A stretch of 64,000 nucleotides of DNA from Oscillospiraceae bacterium (GCA_031270605.1 JAISXG010000002.1:33339-97338); one strand, 5' to 3'. Counted from the stretch's first letter, positions 51,919 through 60,943 are shown. The notes: generated by a model from the sequence alone, not told the origin. Program-made: numbers and translations.

Positions 51919-52001
51919 GACATTTTTTACAATTACACTGAAAAATTATGCAGAAAACCTATCCAAAATAAACCAATCAATACGGTGGGTAAAAGAGCTT
52001 T

Positions 52002-52895
52002 TTACCAAAAAACCTGAATATTTTTTCCGTCCCGAATATAGTTTATGTTCTTCACAAACCCTTCGTTGGCAATCGCCTGGTCGAGCGCGTCGGCCATCTC
52101 GTCGCTGTCAAGATAATAGGTGAAAATCATAACGAACTGGTTGCCGTAAACAATGTCGCCCAGCCGAAAGCCCGTCAGCCACCAATGCCGCTCGGGCCCG
52201 CGGAACATATAGAGCTTGTCGTCCTTATAAAGCTGGAACTCCATGGCGACATATTTGCCCGCGTCGGCACAGCTGTAAAAATCCTCCGTTTGCTCCGGGA
52301 GCTTGTAATAAATGCCCATCTCCGCGCCCGAGGTGATGCCGTAGCGGCCCTTCCACACCTGAAACAGCCAATCATGGCCTTCATAAGAAAATTTGAAGCG
52401 CCGTGTTTCATAAATCATCCCGCCGAACTTCGCGAACGTGTCATAAACGGACGAAAACCCAAACCGCTTCTGCCACGGGTTCACGTCTGAATAAAAAATA
52501 TTCTGCTCTTTGTCATAAAGAAACCCCGCTCCGCGCACAATTTGCTCAAACAGCGCAAGGTCCTTGTTGTTTGAAGGGGTCGTGATCTCCGCATCCGGGC
52601 TCGTGATCGTATAATGCCAGGCGGGCTTAGTCGTTGTTTCAGGGTCCTCCGTGCCGGAGGAATTGCCGCCCGCAAGGCCGGACGTCGCTTCGTCGGAAAC
52701 CGCCGTCGGCAGCGTGCTCGGCACCGGAGGCTTTGTCTGGCTTGGCGGTTGAGAAACGGCGGTGTCTGTTTCGGTTTGCCGCTCTGCGGAAGGCAGCAAA
52801 ACATCATCCCCCTGCGGAGGAGAGGTTTGGCTGAAATACACGGCAGCAGAAACCGTGACAATCAAAATAAGAGCGGCAATAAAGTATTTTTTCAT
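52002..52895 (-). CDS. Membrane-anchored DUF4474-like protein
   Basis: A 297-residue protein with an N-terminal anchor or signal (~4-20), a Ser/Thr/Pro-rich external linker (~25-105) and a globular domain with DVNPWQKRFGFSSVYD, YEGHDWLFQVWKGRYGITSGAEMGIYYK and a Trp-rich HWWLTGFRLGD segment, which resembles DUF4474 of Clostridia. Function unknown, extracellular by topology. The start is ATG 52895 with AGAAAGGA upstream. It follows the histidine kinase gene by 76 bases and may be part of the same unit; it could be an output or input partner of that system (inference). Confidence 0.75.
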   Translation of the reverse strand: MKKYFIAALILIVTVSAAVYFSQTSPPQGDDVLLPSAERQTETDTAVSQPPSQTKPPVPSTLPTAVSDEATSGLAGGNSSGTEDPETTTKPAWHYTITSPDAEITTPSNNKDLALFEQIVRGAGFLYDKEQNIFYSDVNPWQKRFGFSSVYDTFAKFGGMIYETRRFKFSYEGHDWLFQVWKGRYGITSGAEMGIYYKLPEQTEDFYSCADAGKYVAMEFQLYKDDKLYMFRGPERHWWLTGFRLGDIVYGNQFVMIFTYYLDSDEMADALDQAIANEGFVKNINYIRDGKNIQVFW

Positions 52896-52971
52896 TACGA
52901 GAGAATGTCCTTTCTTTAGGCGTGTTGACACTAGAGTGTGTTTTTTAAAAATCGGCACACGGCAAAAACAA

Positions 52972-54615
52972 TTATCCTTCCCCGGCTTCGTCGGGATCGC
53001 CCTTTTTCACGTCAAACCAAAACGTTACGCCGCCGTCATCATTATAAACGCCGCACTCGTTTTCATGGAGCCGCTGAATGGACTGCACAATCGCAAGCCC
53101 GAGGCCAAAACGGCCCTCGGCGCGGGACATGGCCTTGTCCGCCCGATAAAAACTCGTCCAAATCTTCTCAATATCCTTCGCGGCAATATGCTCGCCGGAG
53201 TTATAGATAAACACGCGGTAGCGCTCGCCTTGCTCCTCCATGCGGGCGATGATCTTCTTTTCGCCCGCCACATGAGAAAGCGCGTTCGAAAGATAATTGT
53301 TGAGCACAGAGCTCAGCAGCATGCTGTCGCCATAGGCCATGGGGCCTTCGGGCACATCATTTTTGCACAAAACGCCTTTCTCTTCAAGAATCTGCGCATT
53401 GCGCACAAACCAGTCCCCGACCATTTCGTGCAGAGAGAAAGCTTCATAATCCGGCCGGTAGTCGCCCGAATCGTATTTGATGATTTCAAGCAGCTTCATC
53501 ACCATCACATGCATGCCCGCGGTTTCGTCGATGATCACGTTGCAATAGCGCTTGGCCATGTCGATGTCTTCGTCGATAAACAGCTTCAGCCCCTCGGCAT
53601 AGCCTTGGATAATGGCGATCGGCGTTTTCAGCTCATGGGAAACATTGGTAATGAAACCCGTGCGCAGGTGCTCGATGGTGCGCTCGTTTTCAATGTCCTC
53701 CCGCAGCTTTTCATTCCTCTGGCGCAAATCCTGCAAAGAGGCGTCCAGCGCCCGGGTCATGGCGTTGATGTTTTCACTCAGCTCTGAGATCTCTTTGATT
53801 TTTGACGGGGGACATTGCTCAGAAAAGTCAAGCCGCACCAGCTTTTCGGTGATGTCGGATATCTGCGTGAGCGGGCGTGAAAACCGCTTTGCAAACACAA
53901 GAGAAACGACCAGCGCCAATCCAAACAGAAAAATCGAGAGCACAAACACAAACATGATCGCAAAGCGGGAGCCTTCGTCAAGAGTACTTCTGAGCTTATA
54001 TAACTCAATCGTATAAAGCGGCTCAGAAGAATGCGACTGGCCGTCGCGCACGTTGATGACGATCACAAGATAACCGTCTGAAACCTTTTTGCCCGGCTGC
54101 TCCTCGCCGTCCGGCTCGTCCTGCACAAGGCGGCGAAACTCAAAATAAAAATCGCCCTTGTTAAAACCGCTTAGGTCAACAGCCCCGTTTTCGGTGCCGT
54201 CATAACGCCGCAGCACATCACCGCGGTAATTCTGAATATCATATTCCCACTCGGCGCCTTGCAATGCGTCACCCGAAAGACCTTTATTGTTCGCCTCTGT
54301 TGAATACAGCAGCTTTCTCGCCGGGTCACCGCGCTGCTTGCCGTTAAAAATTTCAACAGACACATTCCTGCTTTTTTCAAGCGTCGCCATCTTGCGGGCA
54401 AACTCTTCAGAGCCGATCGCAGATTCATCGGCGACGGCAATCACCTTTGAATGGGTGTCATACAGGCTCCATCCCGCCTGAAAAATATAGATGAACGGCG
54501 TCATTTGCGTGTCAAACAGCACAATGGCAACAATGCAGCCGAGCATAATCAAAGCAATGCCGCCGAACAGGCGGTTGCTGAAGGTCATCTTCTTTTTTTG
54601 CCTGCGCTTACTCAT
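52972..54615 (-). CDS. Sensor histidine kinase
   Basis: A 547-residue membrane kinase: first membrane segment (~15-36), an extracellular sensor of ~185 residues, second segment (~225-245), HAMP domain, HisKA with SHELKTP (phosphorylated His327), and an HATPase domain with N-box NYLSNALSHV, a variant G1 box (YNSGEHI, lacking the usual Asp) and G2 box GRFGLGLAIVQ. It overlaps the response-regulator gene by eight bases, so it pairs with it. The signal is unknown. Confidence 0.92.
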   Translation of the reverse strand: MSKRRQKKKMTFSNRLFGGIALIMLGCIVAIVLFDTQMTPFIYIFQAGWSLYDTHSKVIAVADESAIGSEEFARKMATLEKSRNVSVEIFNGKQRGDPARKLLYSTEANNKGLSGDALQGAEWEYDIQNYRGDVLRRYDGTENGAVDLSGFNKGDFYFEFRRLVQDEPDGEEQPGKKVSDGYLVIVINVRDGQSHSSEPLYTIELYKLRSTLDEGSRFAIMFVFVLSIFLFGLALVVSLVFAKRFSRPLTQISDITEKLVRLDFSEQCPPSKIKEISELSENINAMTRALDASLQDLRQRNEKLREDIENERTIEHLRTGFITNVSHELKTPIAIIQGYAEGLKLFIDEDIDMAKRYCNVIIDETAGMHVMVMKLLEIIKYDSGDYRPDYEAFSLHEMVGDWFVRNAQILEEKGVLCKNDVPEGPMAYGDSMLLSSVLNNYLSNALSHVAGEKKIIARMEEQGERYRVFIYNSGEHIAAKDIEKIWTSFYRADKAMSRAEGRFGLGLAIVQSIQRLHENECGVYNDDGGVTFWFDVKKGDPDEAGEG

Positions 54616-55288
54616 TCGGGACTTCCTCTATTTTATAGCCCATGCCATAGATCGTTTTGATGCGGCGGGCGCCCCAGTCGCCAAGTTTTGTGCGCAGGCG
54701 GGCCACATGCGAGTCCACAGTGCGCACATCGCCATAAAAATCATAGCCCCAAATGTCGTCAAGCAGCTGCTCGCGCGAAAACACCCTGCCCAGATTCAAC
54801 AGCAGCTTCAAAAGAATGCTGTACTCCTTGAGCGTGAGCATAACAGACTCGCCGTTCACCCAAACAGCATGGGCGGACTGGTCGATTTTTAGCTCTTCCA
54901 GCACCAGAACATCGCTTTTTGAGGTCGTTTCATGGCGCAGCAGAACCGCGATGCGCTTCATGAGCACCGAAGGGCTGAAGGGTTTTGTCACATAATCGTC
55001 CGCCCCCGCTTCAAAGCCCATCAGCTCGTCAAACTCCTGGCTTCTCGCGGTGAGCATAATCACAGGCACAGAGGATTTTTCACGGATCTTCCGGCAGGCC
55101 TCCCAGCCGTCTATGTTTGGCATCATAATGTCAAGAATCACAAGCGCGGTGTCGGGGTGCTCATCAAAAAGCGCCAGAGCCTCTTCGCCGTCGCTTGCCT
55201 GCAGGGGCTGATAGCCCTCACGCTCCATAAAATCGCAAACCAGCTTGCGAATGAGTTCTTCGTCGTCTGCAATAATAATTTTTTTCAT
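54608..55288 (-). CDS. OmpR/PhoB-family response regulator
   Basis: A 226-residue regulator with a receiver domain (ADDEELIRK acidic pocket, phospho-acceptor Asp53 in ILDIMMPNIDG, switch Thr in MLTARS, Lys in VTKPFSP) and a winged-helix output domain (LTLKEYSILLKLLLN, VDSHVARLRTKLGD). The start is ATG 55288 with AAAGGATG upstream, not the in-frame extension to 55321. It is the first gene of the two-component operon. Targets unknown. Confidence 0.94.
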   Translation of the reverse strand: MKKIIIADDEELIRKLVCDFMEREGYQPLQASDGEEALALFDEHPDTALVILDIMMPNIDGWEACRKIREKSSVPVIMLTARSQEFDELMGFEAGADDYVTKPFSPSVLMKRIAVLLRHETTSKSDVLVLEELKIDQSAHAVWVNGESVMLTLKEYSILLKLLLNLGRVFSREQLLDDIWGYDFYGDVRTVDSHVARLRTKLGDWGARRIKTIYGMGYKIEEVPNE

Positions 55289-55622
55289 TTCAATAACCAT
55301 CCTTTCGACGGAAATACACAAGCTCTTGCGGCAAAATCAAAAACACAAAAGCCCCTGTTTTAAAAACCCAACAAAAAATGAGCGCTCCGACCATTCCGCC
55401 GCTTAAAAAAAGCGGTTTACAAAAAACGTATATCTATGAGAGCGATGAAAATAATAACGACAGCGGCCAAAGAACGGCTGCCAGACACTACCGCATGCCG
55501 GGGCGACTTGCGGCGTGGAACAATCGATTCCCTGCGGCGAAGCGAAACAAAAGCGTTTTCTTCACGCTGCGGCTATGTATATTCAAACCGCACCATTAAC
55601 ATAAAAGAAAGGAGGCTTTCCC

Positions 55623-55856
55623 ATGAAAAAAAGCGCAAACGACTTTCAAAGAAAAAAGGGGGATAATGTGATTTCCTCCGAGCTGCCCATGGGCTTTTCG
55701 ATGGCGCTTGCAAAAAACACCAGCGCGCTGGCCTATTTTACAAACCTCACCGACGACATGAAGCAGAGCGTTGTCGAGCAAACCCACTCCATCAAATCAA
55801 AAGGGCAAATGCAGCAATTCGTCGACAGCCTTGTGCCCAGAATTCAAAGCTTTTAA
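55623..55856 (+). CDS. Small protein of unknown function, YdeI C-terminus-like
   Basis: A 77-residue cytoplasmic protein. Residues ~22-75 (MGFSMALAKNTSALAYFTNLTDDMKQSVVEQ...) resemble the C-terminal helical part of YdeI/OmpD-associated proteins (ALA.N..AL..F..L pattern); this similarity is from memory and weak. A strong AAAGGAGG precedes the ATG. It ends eight bases before the convergent queT stop. The upstream stretch 55289-55622 shows no gene; its only structure is CCGCTT/AAGCGG at 55399-55415. Confidence 0.7.
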   Translation: MKKSANDFQRKKGDNVISSELPMGFSMALAKNTSALAYFTNLTDDMKQSVVEQTHSIKSKGQMQQFVDSLVPRIQSF

Positions 55857-55863
55857 TTAAAAG

Positions 55864-56418
55864 TCAATTTTGATTTTTTGCGTCCGCTCTCACAAGGCGA
55901 GAACTATCCGCGGCCTTAAAGATCCCGGTCTTTTTCAGCGCCGCGGCAAGGGGCAGCCCCAAACCGAAGCACACCACCGCCTGGCCGGCACCCACAGAAA
56001 TGGCATAAGGCAAAAACGCCGTAACGGTGAACGTGTTTCCCAAATATGTCAGCATTCCGCCTATAATCAATGCATTAAAGAGTACCGGCGGTAACAATGA
56101 CAAAACGGGCAGCCCTTTGAAACATATTCTGCCAAGAAGCCGGCTGGCTATCGCGGCAAGCAGCGTCGCGGTGGGTCCTAAAATCATGTCCAGAATACCG
56201 TTCGGACTTATGATATTCGCGATGATACAGCCAACGGCAAGCCCCGGAATGGCCGCAGGGGTAAAAACAGGAAGAATCGTCAGCGCCTCTGAAAGGCGGA
56301 ACTGCACCCCGCCATAGGCCAAACCAAAAAGAGATGAGAAATAAGTGAGCGCGGCATAAACCGCCGCAATGACGCCAGCCTGCACAATGAGAAGGGTGGT
56401 TTTTCTTGTTTTTTTCAT
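55864..56418 (-). CDS. queT: Queuosine precursor transporter QueT
   Basis: A 184-residue membrane protein of the QueT family (ECF-type substrate-binding component) for 7-deazaguanine precursors. About five hydrophobic segments are present, with AALTYFSSLFGLAYGGVQFRLSEALTILPVFTPAAIPGLAVGCIIAN and NPNG-like SPNGILDMILGPTATLLAA typical of the family. It would supply preQ1 or queuine for tRNA queuosine. The start is ATG 56418 with AAGGA upstream; extension to 56589 crosses the leader. The ~190-base leader carries a candidate preQ1 riboswitch. Confidence 0.9.
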   Translation of the reverse strand: MKKTRKTTLLIVQAGVIAAVYAALTYFSSLFGLAYGGVQFRLSEALTILPVFTPAAIPGLAVGCIIANIISPNGILDMILGPTATLLAAIASRLLGRICFKGLPVLSLLPPVLFNALIIGGMLTYLGNTFTVTAFLPYAISVGAGQAVVCFGLGLPLAAALKKTGIFKAADSSRLVRADAKNQN

Positions 56419-56424
56419 GATTTT

Positions 56425-56510
56425 ACCGTCCTTAGTTTTTTTTGAAAAAGCAGGATAACGGCATCCCCTTTTTCGGTCAGGATGTTGCGAACTGACCCGG
56501 TCTTTGACCG
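56425..56510 (-). promoter_or_regulatory. Candidate preQ1 riboswitch in the queT leader
   Basis: On the - strand: stem GGTCAG/CTGACC (plus 56492-56497, 56475-56480) with loop TTCGCAACATC resembling the preQ1-I C-rich loop, an A-rich strand GAAAAAG, and then GGATG (56462-56466) complementary to CATCC (56480-56484), giving an H-type pseudoknot. GGGGAT is also one arm of a hairpin with ATCCT (plus 56450-56455 region), so the two folds exclude each other. AAAAAACTAAGGA follows at the ribosome site. The gene context (queT) supports it. Confidence 0.55.
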
Positions 56511-56613
56511 ATTTGCCATATATGCGTTTCAAAAGCAAAGGAATTTGCATAAAGCACGTCGCGCACACGCTCAAAAAAAGCCTTTGCATAAGAATCTTGC
56601 CGCTATTAAAAAT

Positions 56614-56642
56614 ATTTTAACAGAACACCGCAGGCAAGTCAA
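56614..56642 (-). promoter_or_regulatory. Promoter of queT
   Basis: On the - strand: TTGACT (56637-56642), 17-base spacer, TAAAAT (56614-56619). It implies a leader of about 190 bases. Confidence 0.75.
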
Positions 56643-56756
56643 GAAAAAAGCCCCAAGAAAGCGTGCGGCGTATTTTTCCTGTTTTTCATACGCCCAAAAT
56701 TTATAGTCAATCGGCTAATTTGAAAAACAGTGAAACGGCCCTTGCAGAAAAAGCAC

Positions 56757-56786
56757 TTGACATACTTGCGTTTTTTGTTATATAAT
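56757..56786 (+). promoter_or_regulatory. Strong promoter of rpmH
   Basis: Consensus TTGACA (56757-56762), 18-base spacer, consensus TATAAT (56781-56786). A 12-bp palindrome CCCTTGCAAGGG (56790-56801) lies at the expected transcript start. Confidence 0.85.
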
Positions 56787-56877
56787 AAGCCCTTGCAAGG
56801 GTTCGCGCCTGATTTTGCCATTAACAATGTTCTTTGGAAGATTGTTTGAATATAATTTACAGAATGGGGGTTTTCAT

Positions 56878-57012
56878 GTGAAAAGGACATATCAGCCCAA
56901 AAAACGTCACCGCAAAATGGAGCATGGTTTCCGCAAAAGAATGTCTACCGCAAACGGACGCAAGGTTCTCAGCCGACGCCGTTCGAAAGGCAGAAAACAG
57001 TTAAGCTATTAA
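56878..57012 (+). CDS. rpmH: Ribosomal protein L34
   Basis: A 44-residue L34: [43 protein letters not shown], the usual length and near-invariant pattern. The start is GTG at 56878 with GGGGG eight bases upstream; the earlier in-frame frame from 56815 is leader. It begins the rpmH-rnpA-yidD-yidC-khpB cluster typical of the replication-origin region, though dnaA is not adjacent. Confidence 0.97.
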   Translation: MKRTYQPKKRHRKMEHGFRKRMSTANGRKVLSRRRSKGRKQLSY

Positions 57013-57300
57013 GTTCTCCTTTGATTCTGCCACTTTCAGCTTGCTTTAAGCTCGGGTGTCGGCTTGCCGTCGGCTGCTCTAAAGGCAGAAAGCAGTTGAC
57101 CTCTTGTTTCAAACAACGACTTTGCCGCCTGTTCGCCCGCACCCATGCAAGCGGCAGGTTTCATGGCAAAAAATGCGTATCAACCATTTTTGCAGGCTGT
57201 ATTTTTTTACAAGAGAAAGCGGCTTGCGTGCCAGCAACACGGCCAGCAAGCGCACGGCATTGCCCTGCGGGGGCTGCGTTTGTGAAACGGACAAGCCAGG

Positions 57301-57651
57301 GTGAAGCCATTGCCGAACATTCAAACCTTAACAAACAATCATGAATTCCGCAGAGCCTATCACCGCGGAAAAAGCTTTCGAGACCCTGCGCTGGTTACTT
57401 ATTGCAACAAAAACCGCGCGGGCATTTGCCGTATCGGCATCACCGCAAGCAAAAAAATCGGCAATGCGGTGCAAAGAAACCGGGCCAGGCGTGTCATTAT
57501 GGCGGCTTTTCGCGCCGTTCATGAAGAAATTCACGCCGGAGTGGATATCGTTTTTGTGGCAAGATCAAAAACGGTGCGGATGAAAAGCACCGAGATCGAG
57601 CTTGTGATGAGAAAACAGCTTGCGTTGGCCGGTCTTCTGAAAAAAAACTGA
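57301..57651 (+). CDS. rnpA: Ribonuclease P protein component
   Basis: A 116-residue basic protein that helps RNase P RNA process tRNA 5' ends. It shows NNHEFRRAYHRGKSF and the RNR motif ITASKKIGNAVQRNRARRVI. The start is GTG 57301, or TTG 57310 with AGGGTG seven bases upstream. It is 288 bases after rpmH, longer than usual. The end has a poorly conserved LLKKN tail. Confidence 0.93.
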   Translation: MKPLPNIQTLTNNHEFRRAYHRGKSFRDPALVTYCNKNRAGICRIGITASKKIGNAVQRNRARRVIMAAFRAVHEEIHAGVDIVFVARSKTVRMKSTEIELVMRKQLALAGLLKKN

Positions 57652-57929
57652 CAAAACTCTTTTTTGGGGCTAGAGAGTGTTTACACGAGATGGATTTAGC
57701 CGGATTTTGGTGGATTTTTTGTCCGGCAAGCTCAAAATTGATGAAAATCCTTTCGGATTTCGAGATTTTTGGCGCCGCCGGGTGGAAAAAGACGCAAAAT
57801 CCGCGCAAATAGCTCCCGTGTCAATGCTTTCTAAAAGGCTTTTTTGGCGAACCGCTGTTTTTAGAAAGAGAATCACAAAATTCGTGCGGCGGCTGTTCGC
57901 CCGAGCACATTCCCGGGGGTGGCCGTTTC

Positions 57930-58151
57930 GTGAAAGAATTCATTTTGAAAGTCATCGGTTTTTATCAGCGGAAACTCTCTCCGCTCTTTCCGCCCAGGTG
58001 CCGCTATCAGCCCACCTGTTCAGCCTATGCGTATGAAGCCATTCAGCGCCACGGCCTGTTCAAGGGCGGAATTTTATCTTTTCGGCGGCTGATGCGCTGC
58101 AACATTTTATTTCCGGGCGGCTATGACCCTGTGCCGGAAAAGAAAAATTAA
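57930..58151 (+). CDS. yidD: Membrane protein insertion efficiency factor YidD
   Basis: A 73-residue protein with the YidD core: [58 protein letters not shown]. It assists YidC-dependent insertion at the membrane. GTG start at 57930 behind GGGGG. The 278 bases between rnpA and yidD are longer than usual and show no second gene. Confidence 0.94.
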   Translation: MKEFILKVIGFYQRKLSPLFPPRCRYQPTCSAYAYEAIQRHGLFKGGILSFRRLMRCNILFPGGYDPVPEKKN

Positions 58152-58225
58152 TGGAACGCAACCGGAAGTTTTGCCGAAAAGCGGCTTAAGTGAAATTTCC
58201 TGTTCCGAAAGGCAGGACTCCCTGA

Positions 58226-59176
58226 ATGGAAGCAATCAGAAATGTTTTGGCAATCCCCTTCGGCTTTATTTTAAGCCTGTTTTATATGCTCACGCAAAAC
58301 TACCTCCTGTCACTGCTGCTGCTGACGCTGGTGTTTAAGCTTGTTTTGATTCCGTCTGCCATCAACCAGCAAAAGGGCACGGCGCGGCAGGTGCGCTTTC
58401 AGGCAAAAATCAAAAAAATCCAAGAAATGTATAAGGGCGACAACATGCGCATCCAGCAGGAAACGCAGGCGCTCTACAAACGCGAGGGGTTCAACCCCAT
58501 GTCTTCCGGCTGCGCGCCCATGCTGATTCAGTTTCCTGTTATGATCGGCCTTTACGGCGTCATTTATGCTCCGCTGAAAAACGTGCTTCGGCTTTCTGAA
58601 GCGGTTATTCAAAAGCTGACTGAGGTTTATCTCACACTGCCGAATATCGCGGCAAACGCGAGCAACTCCGTGAATACCGCGCAAATTGGCATTCTGGGCC
58701 GTTTTGCCGAAGTCAAGGCATTGATTCCTGACCTCGACGGCCATGTCATCGAGCAAATTGAGAAGCTCGCACGCTCCTTTATGCTGGGCCCCATCAATCT
58801 TGCGGACAGGCCCGACTTTTCAGAGCCGAGCATTCTCTGGCTGATCCCTATCCTGTCCGGCGTTACCGCAATGCTCTCGAGCGTTTTTATGTATATCAAG
58901 CAGCGGCAGACAAACCCCCAAATGGCGAAAAACCCCACTATGGGCTGCATGATGCTCACTTCGCCGCTTATGTCCGTTTATTTTACGTTCCTCTTTCCCG
59001 CCGGTGTGGGTGCATATTGGATCATGTCAAACGTTCTGGCCTTTATCCAGACAGTTGTTTTGAATTTTACACACAGTCCGCGCAAGGTGATTGCGCAGGT
59101 TATGATTGACGAAACCGTAGAACGGCGTTCCCGGGAGAACAACATTAAAAAGCTGAGCGAACTGGTTCGGGAATAG
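58226..59176 (+). CDS. yidC: Membrane protein insertase YidC
   Basis: A 316-residue Gram-positive YidC/SpoIIIJ-type insertase without the large periplasmic domain. N-terminal membrane segment, then KLVLIPSAINQQKGTARQVRFQAKIKKIQEMY (cytoplasmic hairpin), GCAPMLIQFPVMIGLYGVIY, and a C-terminal pair of segments with GCMMLTSPLMSVYFTFLFPAGVGAYWIMSN. The first segment lacks an obvious lipobox Cys. An unusually long loop (~110-210) separates segments two and three. A nested hairpin (GGAAC/GTTCC, GGAA/TTCC) lies just upstream. Confidence 0.95.
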   Translation: MEAIRNVLAIPFGFILSLFYMLTQNYLLSLLLLTLVFKLVLIPSAINQQKGTARQVRFQAKIKKIQEMYKGDNMRIQQETQALYKREGFNPMSSGCAPMLIQFPVMIGLYGVIYAPLKNVLRLSEAVIQKLTEVYLTLPNIAANASNSVNTAQIGILGRFAEVKALIPDLDGHVIEQIEKLARSFMLGPINLADRPDFSEPSILWLIPILSGVTAMLSSVFMYIKQRQTNPQMAKNPTMGCMMLTSPLMSVYFTFLFPAGVGAYWIMSNVLAFIQTVVLNFTHSPRKVIAQVMIDETVERRSRENNIKKLSELVRE

Positions 59177-59239
59177 CGCCTTCTGCTTTTGGACTGCGCG
59201 GTGATATGCGCGGTTTTATGAAGGGATGATGAGTTACAC

Positions 59240-60289
59240 ATGATAAAAGAAGTTATTGCCACGGGCGCCACCATTGACGAAGCCATCGCAGCGGCAAAAG
59301 CTGAGCTGCGCGCGCCTGAGGATGCGGATGTTTCGGTTGAAGTGCTCGAACTGCCCCAAAAGAAAACGTTTGGCCTGTTCGGCGGCTCCAAAGCAAAAGT
59401 GAAAGCCTCTTATGAAGCTCCTGATGAAAAGCCCAAGGCAACGCAGGCTCCCATCACTGAAAAAAGGCCTGAGCGCACCATGCGCGCAGAACCGGAAAAG
59501 AAAGCGCCCCCGAAACCGAAGCCGCAAGAGTCCGCGTCGGCAAAACCCAGGCAGGAAAAGGTCGAGCCGGAAAAAAAGGCGCCTGAGAAAGAGCCTGTTG
59601 TTTATAAAGACGTGACCCTTTCAGAAATCCCTGCGGTGATTGACTATCTGCAGGCAATGCTTTCCGGCTTAGGCCTTGAAAAGGTTTCGATCACGGCAAA
59701 ATCCGCGGACGGCGAGCTCTTCCTGCACGTTGACTGTGAGGACGATTATGGTATTTTGATCGGCCGCCGCGGCGAAACGCTGGATTCTGTGCAATATCTT
59801 GTGCGCCTGTTTGCGAACAGAAGCAATCAGGAATATACCCGCATTTCCATTAATGTCGGCAATTACCGCGAAAAGCGCGAAAATAATCTCAGGCAGCTCG
59901 CGGCAAAAACCGCGAGTCAGGTTTTGAGGTATGGAAGACAGTCCTCTCTTGAGCCGATGAATCCTTATGAAAGGCGGCTCATCCACACCGCCATTCAAGA
60001 AATTAAGGGCGTCACCTCTTATTCTGTGGGCGCGGATGCCGAGCGCCGCGTTGTGATTGCGCTGCAAGAGGGCTTCACGCCAACGCACGCAAAGGGCGGC
60101 GGCGGCCGAGGCGGCAACAACAGAAACAATAACAACTATAACCGCAACAAAAATAGCAACGGCAATAACAACAACCGCGGCAACTATAACAAATCCAACA
60201 ACCATCAGGGCAACCGCAACGACCAGCGCACAACCGCAAAAGATGCCGCCGCCGTTTCGCTCTATGGTAAGATTGAGCCTAAAAAATAG
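59240..60289 (+). CDS. khpB: RNA-binding protein KhpB/Jag with Asn/Gly-rich tail
   Basis: A 349-residue protein: N-terminal Jag domain (VIATGATIDEAIAAAKAEL, KKTFGLFGG), a Lys/Pro/Glu-rich linker (~55-120), a KH domain with the GRRG loop (DDYGILIGRRGETLDSVQYLV), an R3H domain (YERRLIHTAIQ), then a long low-complexity tail of Gly, Asn, Arg and Tyr from ~residue 285 that ends KIEPKK. Jag/KhpB works with KhpA in RNA regulation and cell-envelope control. The tail is not part of the usual family and may add weak RNA binding or condensation (inference). Confidence 0.93.
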   Translation: MIKEVIATGATIDEAIAAAKAELRAPEDADVSVEVLELPQKKTFGLFGGSKAKVKASYEAPDEKPKATQAPITEKRPERTMRAEPEKKAPPKPKPQESASAKPRQEKVEPEKKAPEKEPVVYKDVTLSEIPAVIDYLQAMLSGLGLEKVSITAKSADGELFLHVDCEDDYGILIGRRGETLDSVQYLVRLFANRSNQEYTRISINVGNYREKRENNLRQLAAKTASQVLRYGRQSSLEPMNPYERRLIHTAIQEIKGVTSYSVGADAERRVVIALQEGFTPTHAKGGGGRGGNNRNNNNYNRNKNSNGNNNNRGNYNKSNNHQGNRNDQRTTAKDAAAVSLYGKIEPKK

Positions 60290-60302
60290 AATTGTGCACT
60301 TT

Positions 60303-60331
60303 GGGGCTGCTTTGGCAGTCCCGCTTTTTTA
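60303..60331 (+). terminator. Terminator after khpB
   Basis: GGGGCTGC (60303-60310) pairs with GCAGTCCC (60315-60322, one G-U pair), followed by GC and six T residues. Confidence 0.82.
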
Positions 60332-60454
60332 TGCCTTGAATATAATAAAAAAGATCTGTTTTGTGTTCACCACAGCTATAGCAAATTAATTGTCTATGAC
60401 ACGTTTCATGAAACACACAAAACCGTGAATCTTTTATATTAGGGGGACAAGGCA

Positions 60455-60943
60455 ATGCCAATGGAATATAATCGGCAAATGGCCGTGGATTATGCGCACC
60501 GCTGGGCATTCGGACGCAATCCCAAATACTATAATTTTGACAATCTGGGCGGCGACTGCACCAATTTTGCCTCGCAATGCCTTTTTGCGGGCAGCGGAAA
60601 GATGAACTATAAAAAAACCTTCGGCTGGTATTACGGCAACCTGAATAACCGCAGCCCCTCCTGGACAGGCGTGGTGTATCTTTATAACTTTTTAACCGCA
60701 AACAAAGGCCCCGGGCCGTTTGGGCATGCCGCAAGAATTGAAGACGCAGAAGAGGGCGATCTTGTGCAGCTTCAATTCTTTAGCAAGGATCGGTTTTCGC
60801 ACTCGCCTGTTATCGTGAAAGTTCATGCGCCCACGCCTGCAGGCATCTTGATTGCGGCCCACAGCGACGACAGCGACTTTCGGCCGCTGGACACCTACCC
60901 CTATAAAAACTACCGGGTCATTCACATTGACGGGGTTCGCTGA
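60455..60943 (+). CDS. Amidase-domain protein (putative Amidase_6)
   Basis: A 162-residue protein matching the Amidase_6 type: YNRQMAVDYAHRWAFGRNPKYYNFDNLGGDCTNFASQCLFAG with the candidate nucleophile Cys near residue 32, and DRFSHSPVIVKV with the His. There is no signal peptide, so it is either cytoplasmic or released by lysis. Homologous domains occur in putative peptidoglycan amidases and spore-related proteins. AGGGGGAC lies before the ATG. It follows the rpmH-khpB cluster but has its own spacing. The 392 bases downstream (60944-61335) hold only an ATCCGG/CCGGAT repeat and the next promoter. Confidence 0.8.
   Translation: MPMEYNRQMAVDYAHRWAFGRNPKYYNFDNLGGDCTNFASQCLFAGSGKMNYKKTFGWYYGNLNNRSPSWTGVVYLYNFLTANKGPGPFGHAARIEDAEEGDLVQLQFFSKDRFSHSPVIVKVHAPTPAGILIAAHSDDSDFRPLDTYPYKNYRVIHIDGVR

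Noticed and set aside
57677..58036. 119-codon frame overlapping the start of yidD
   Set aside because: No ribosome binding site, no recognisable motif, and its second half overlaps yidD in another frame.
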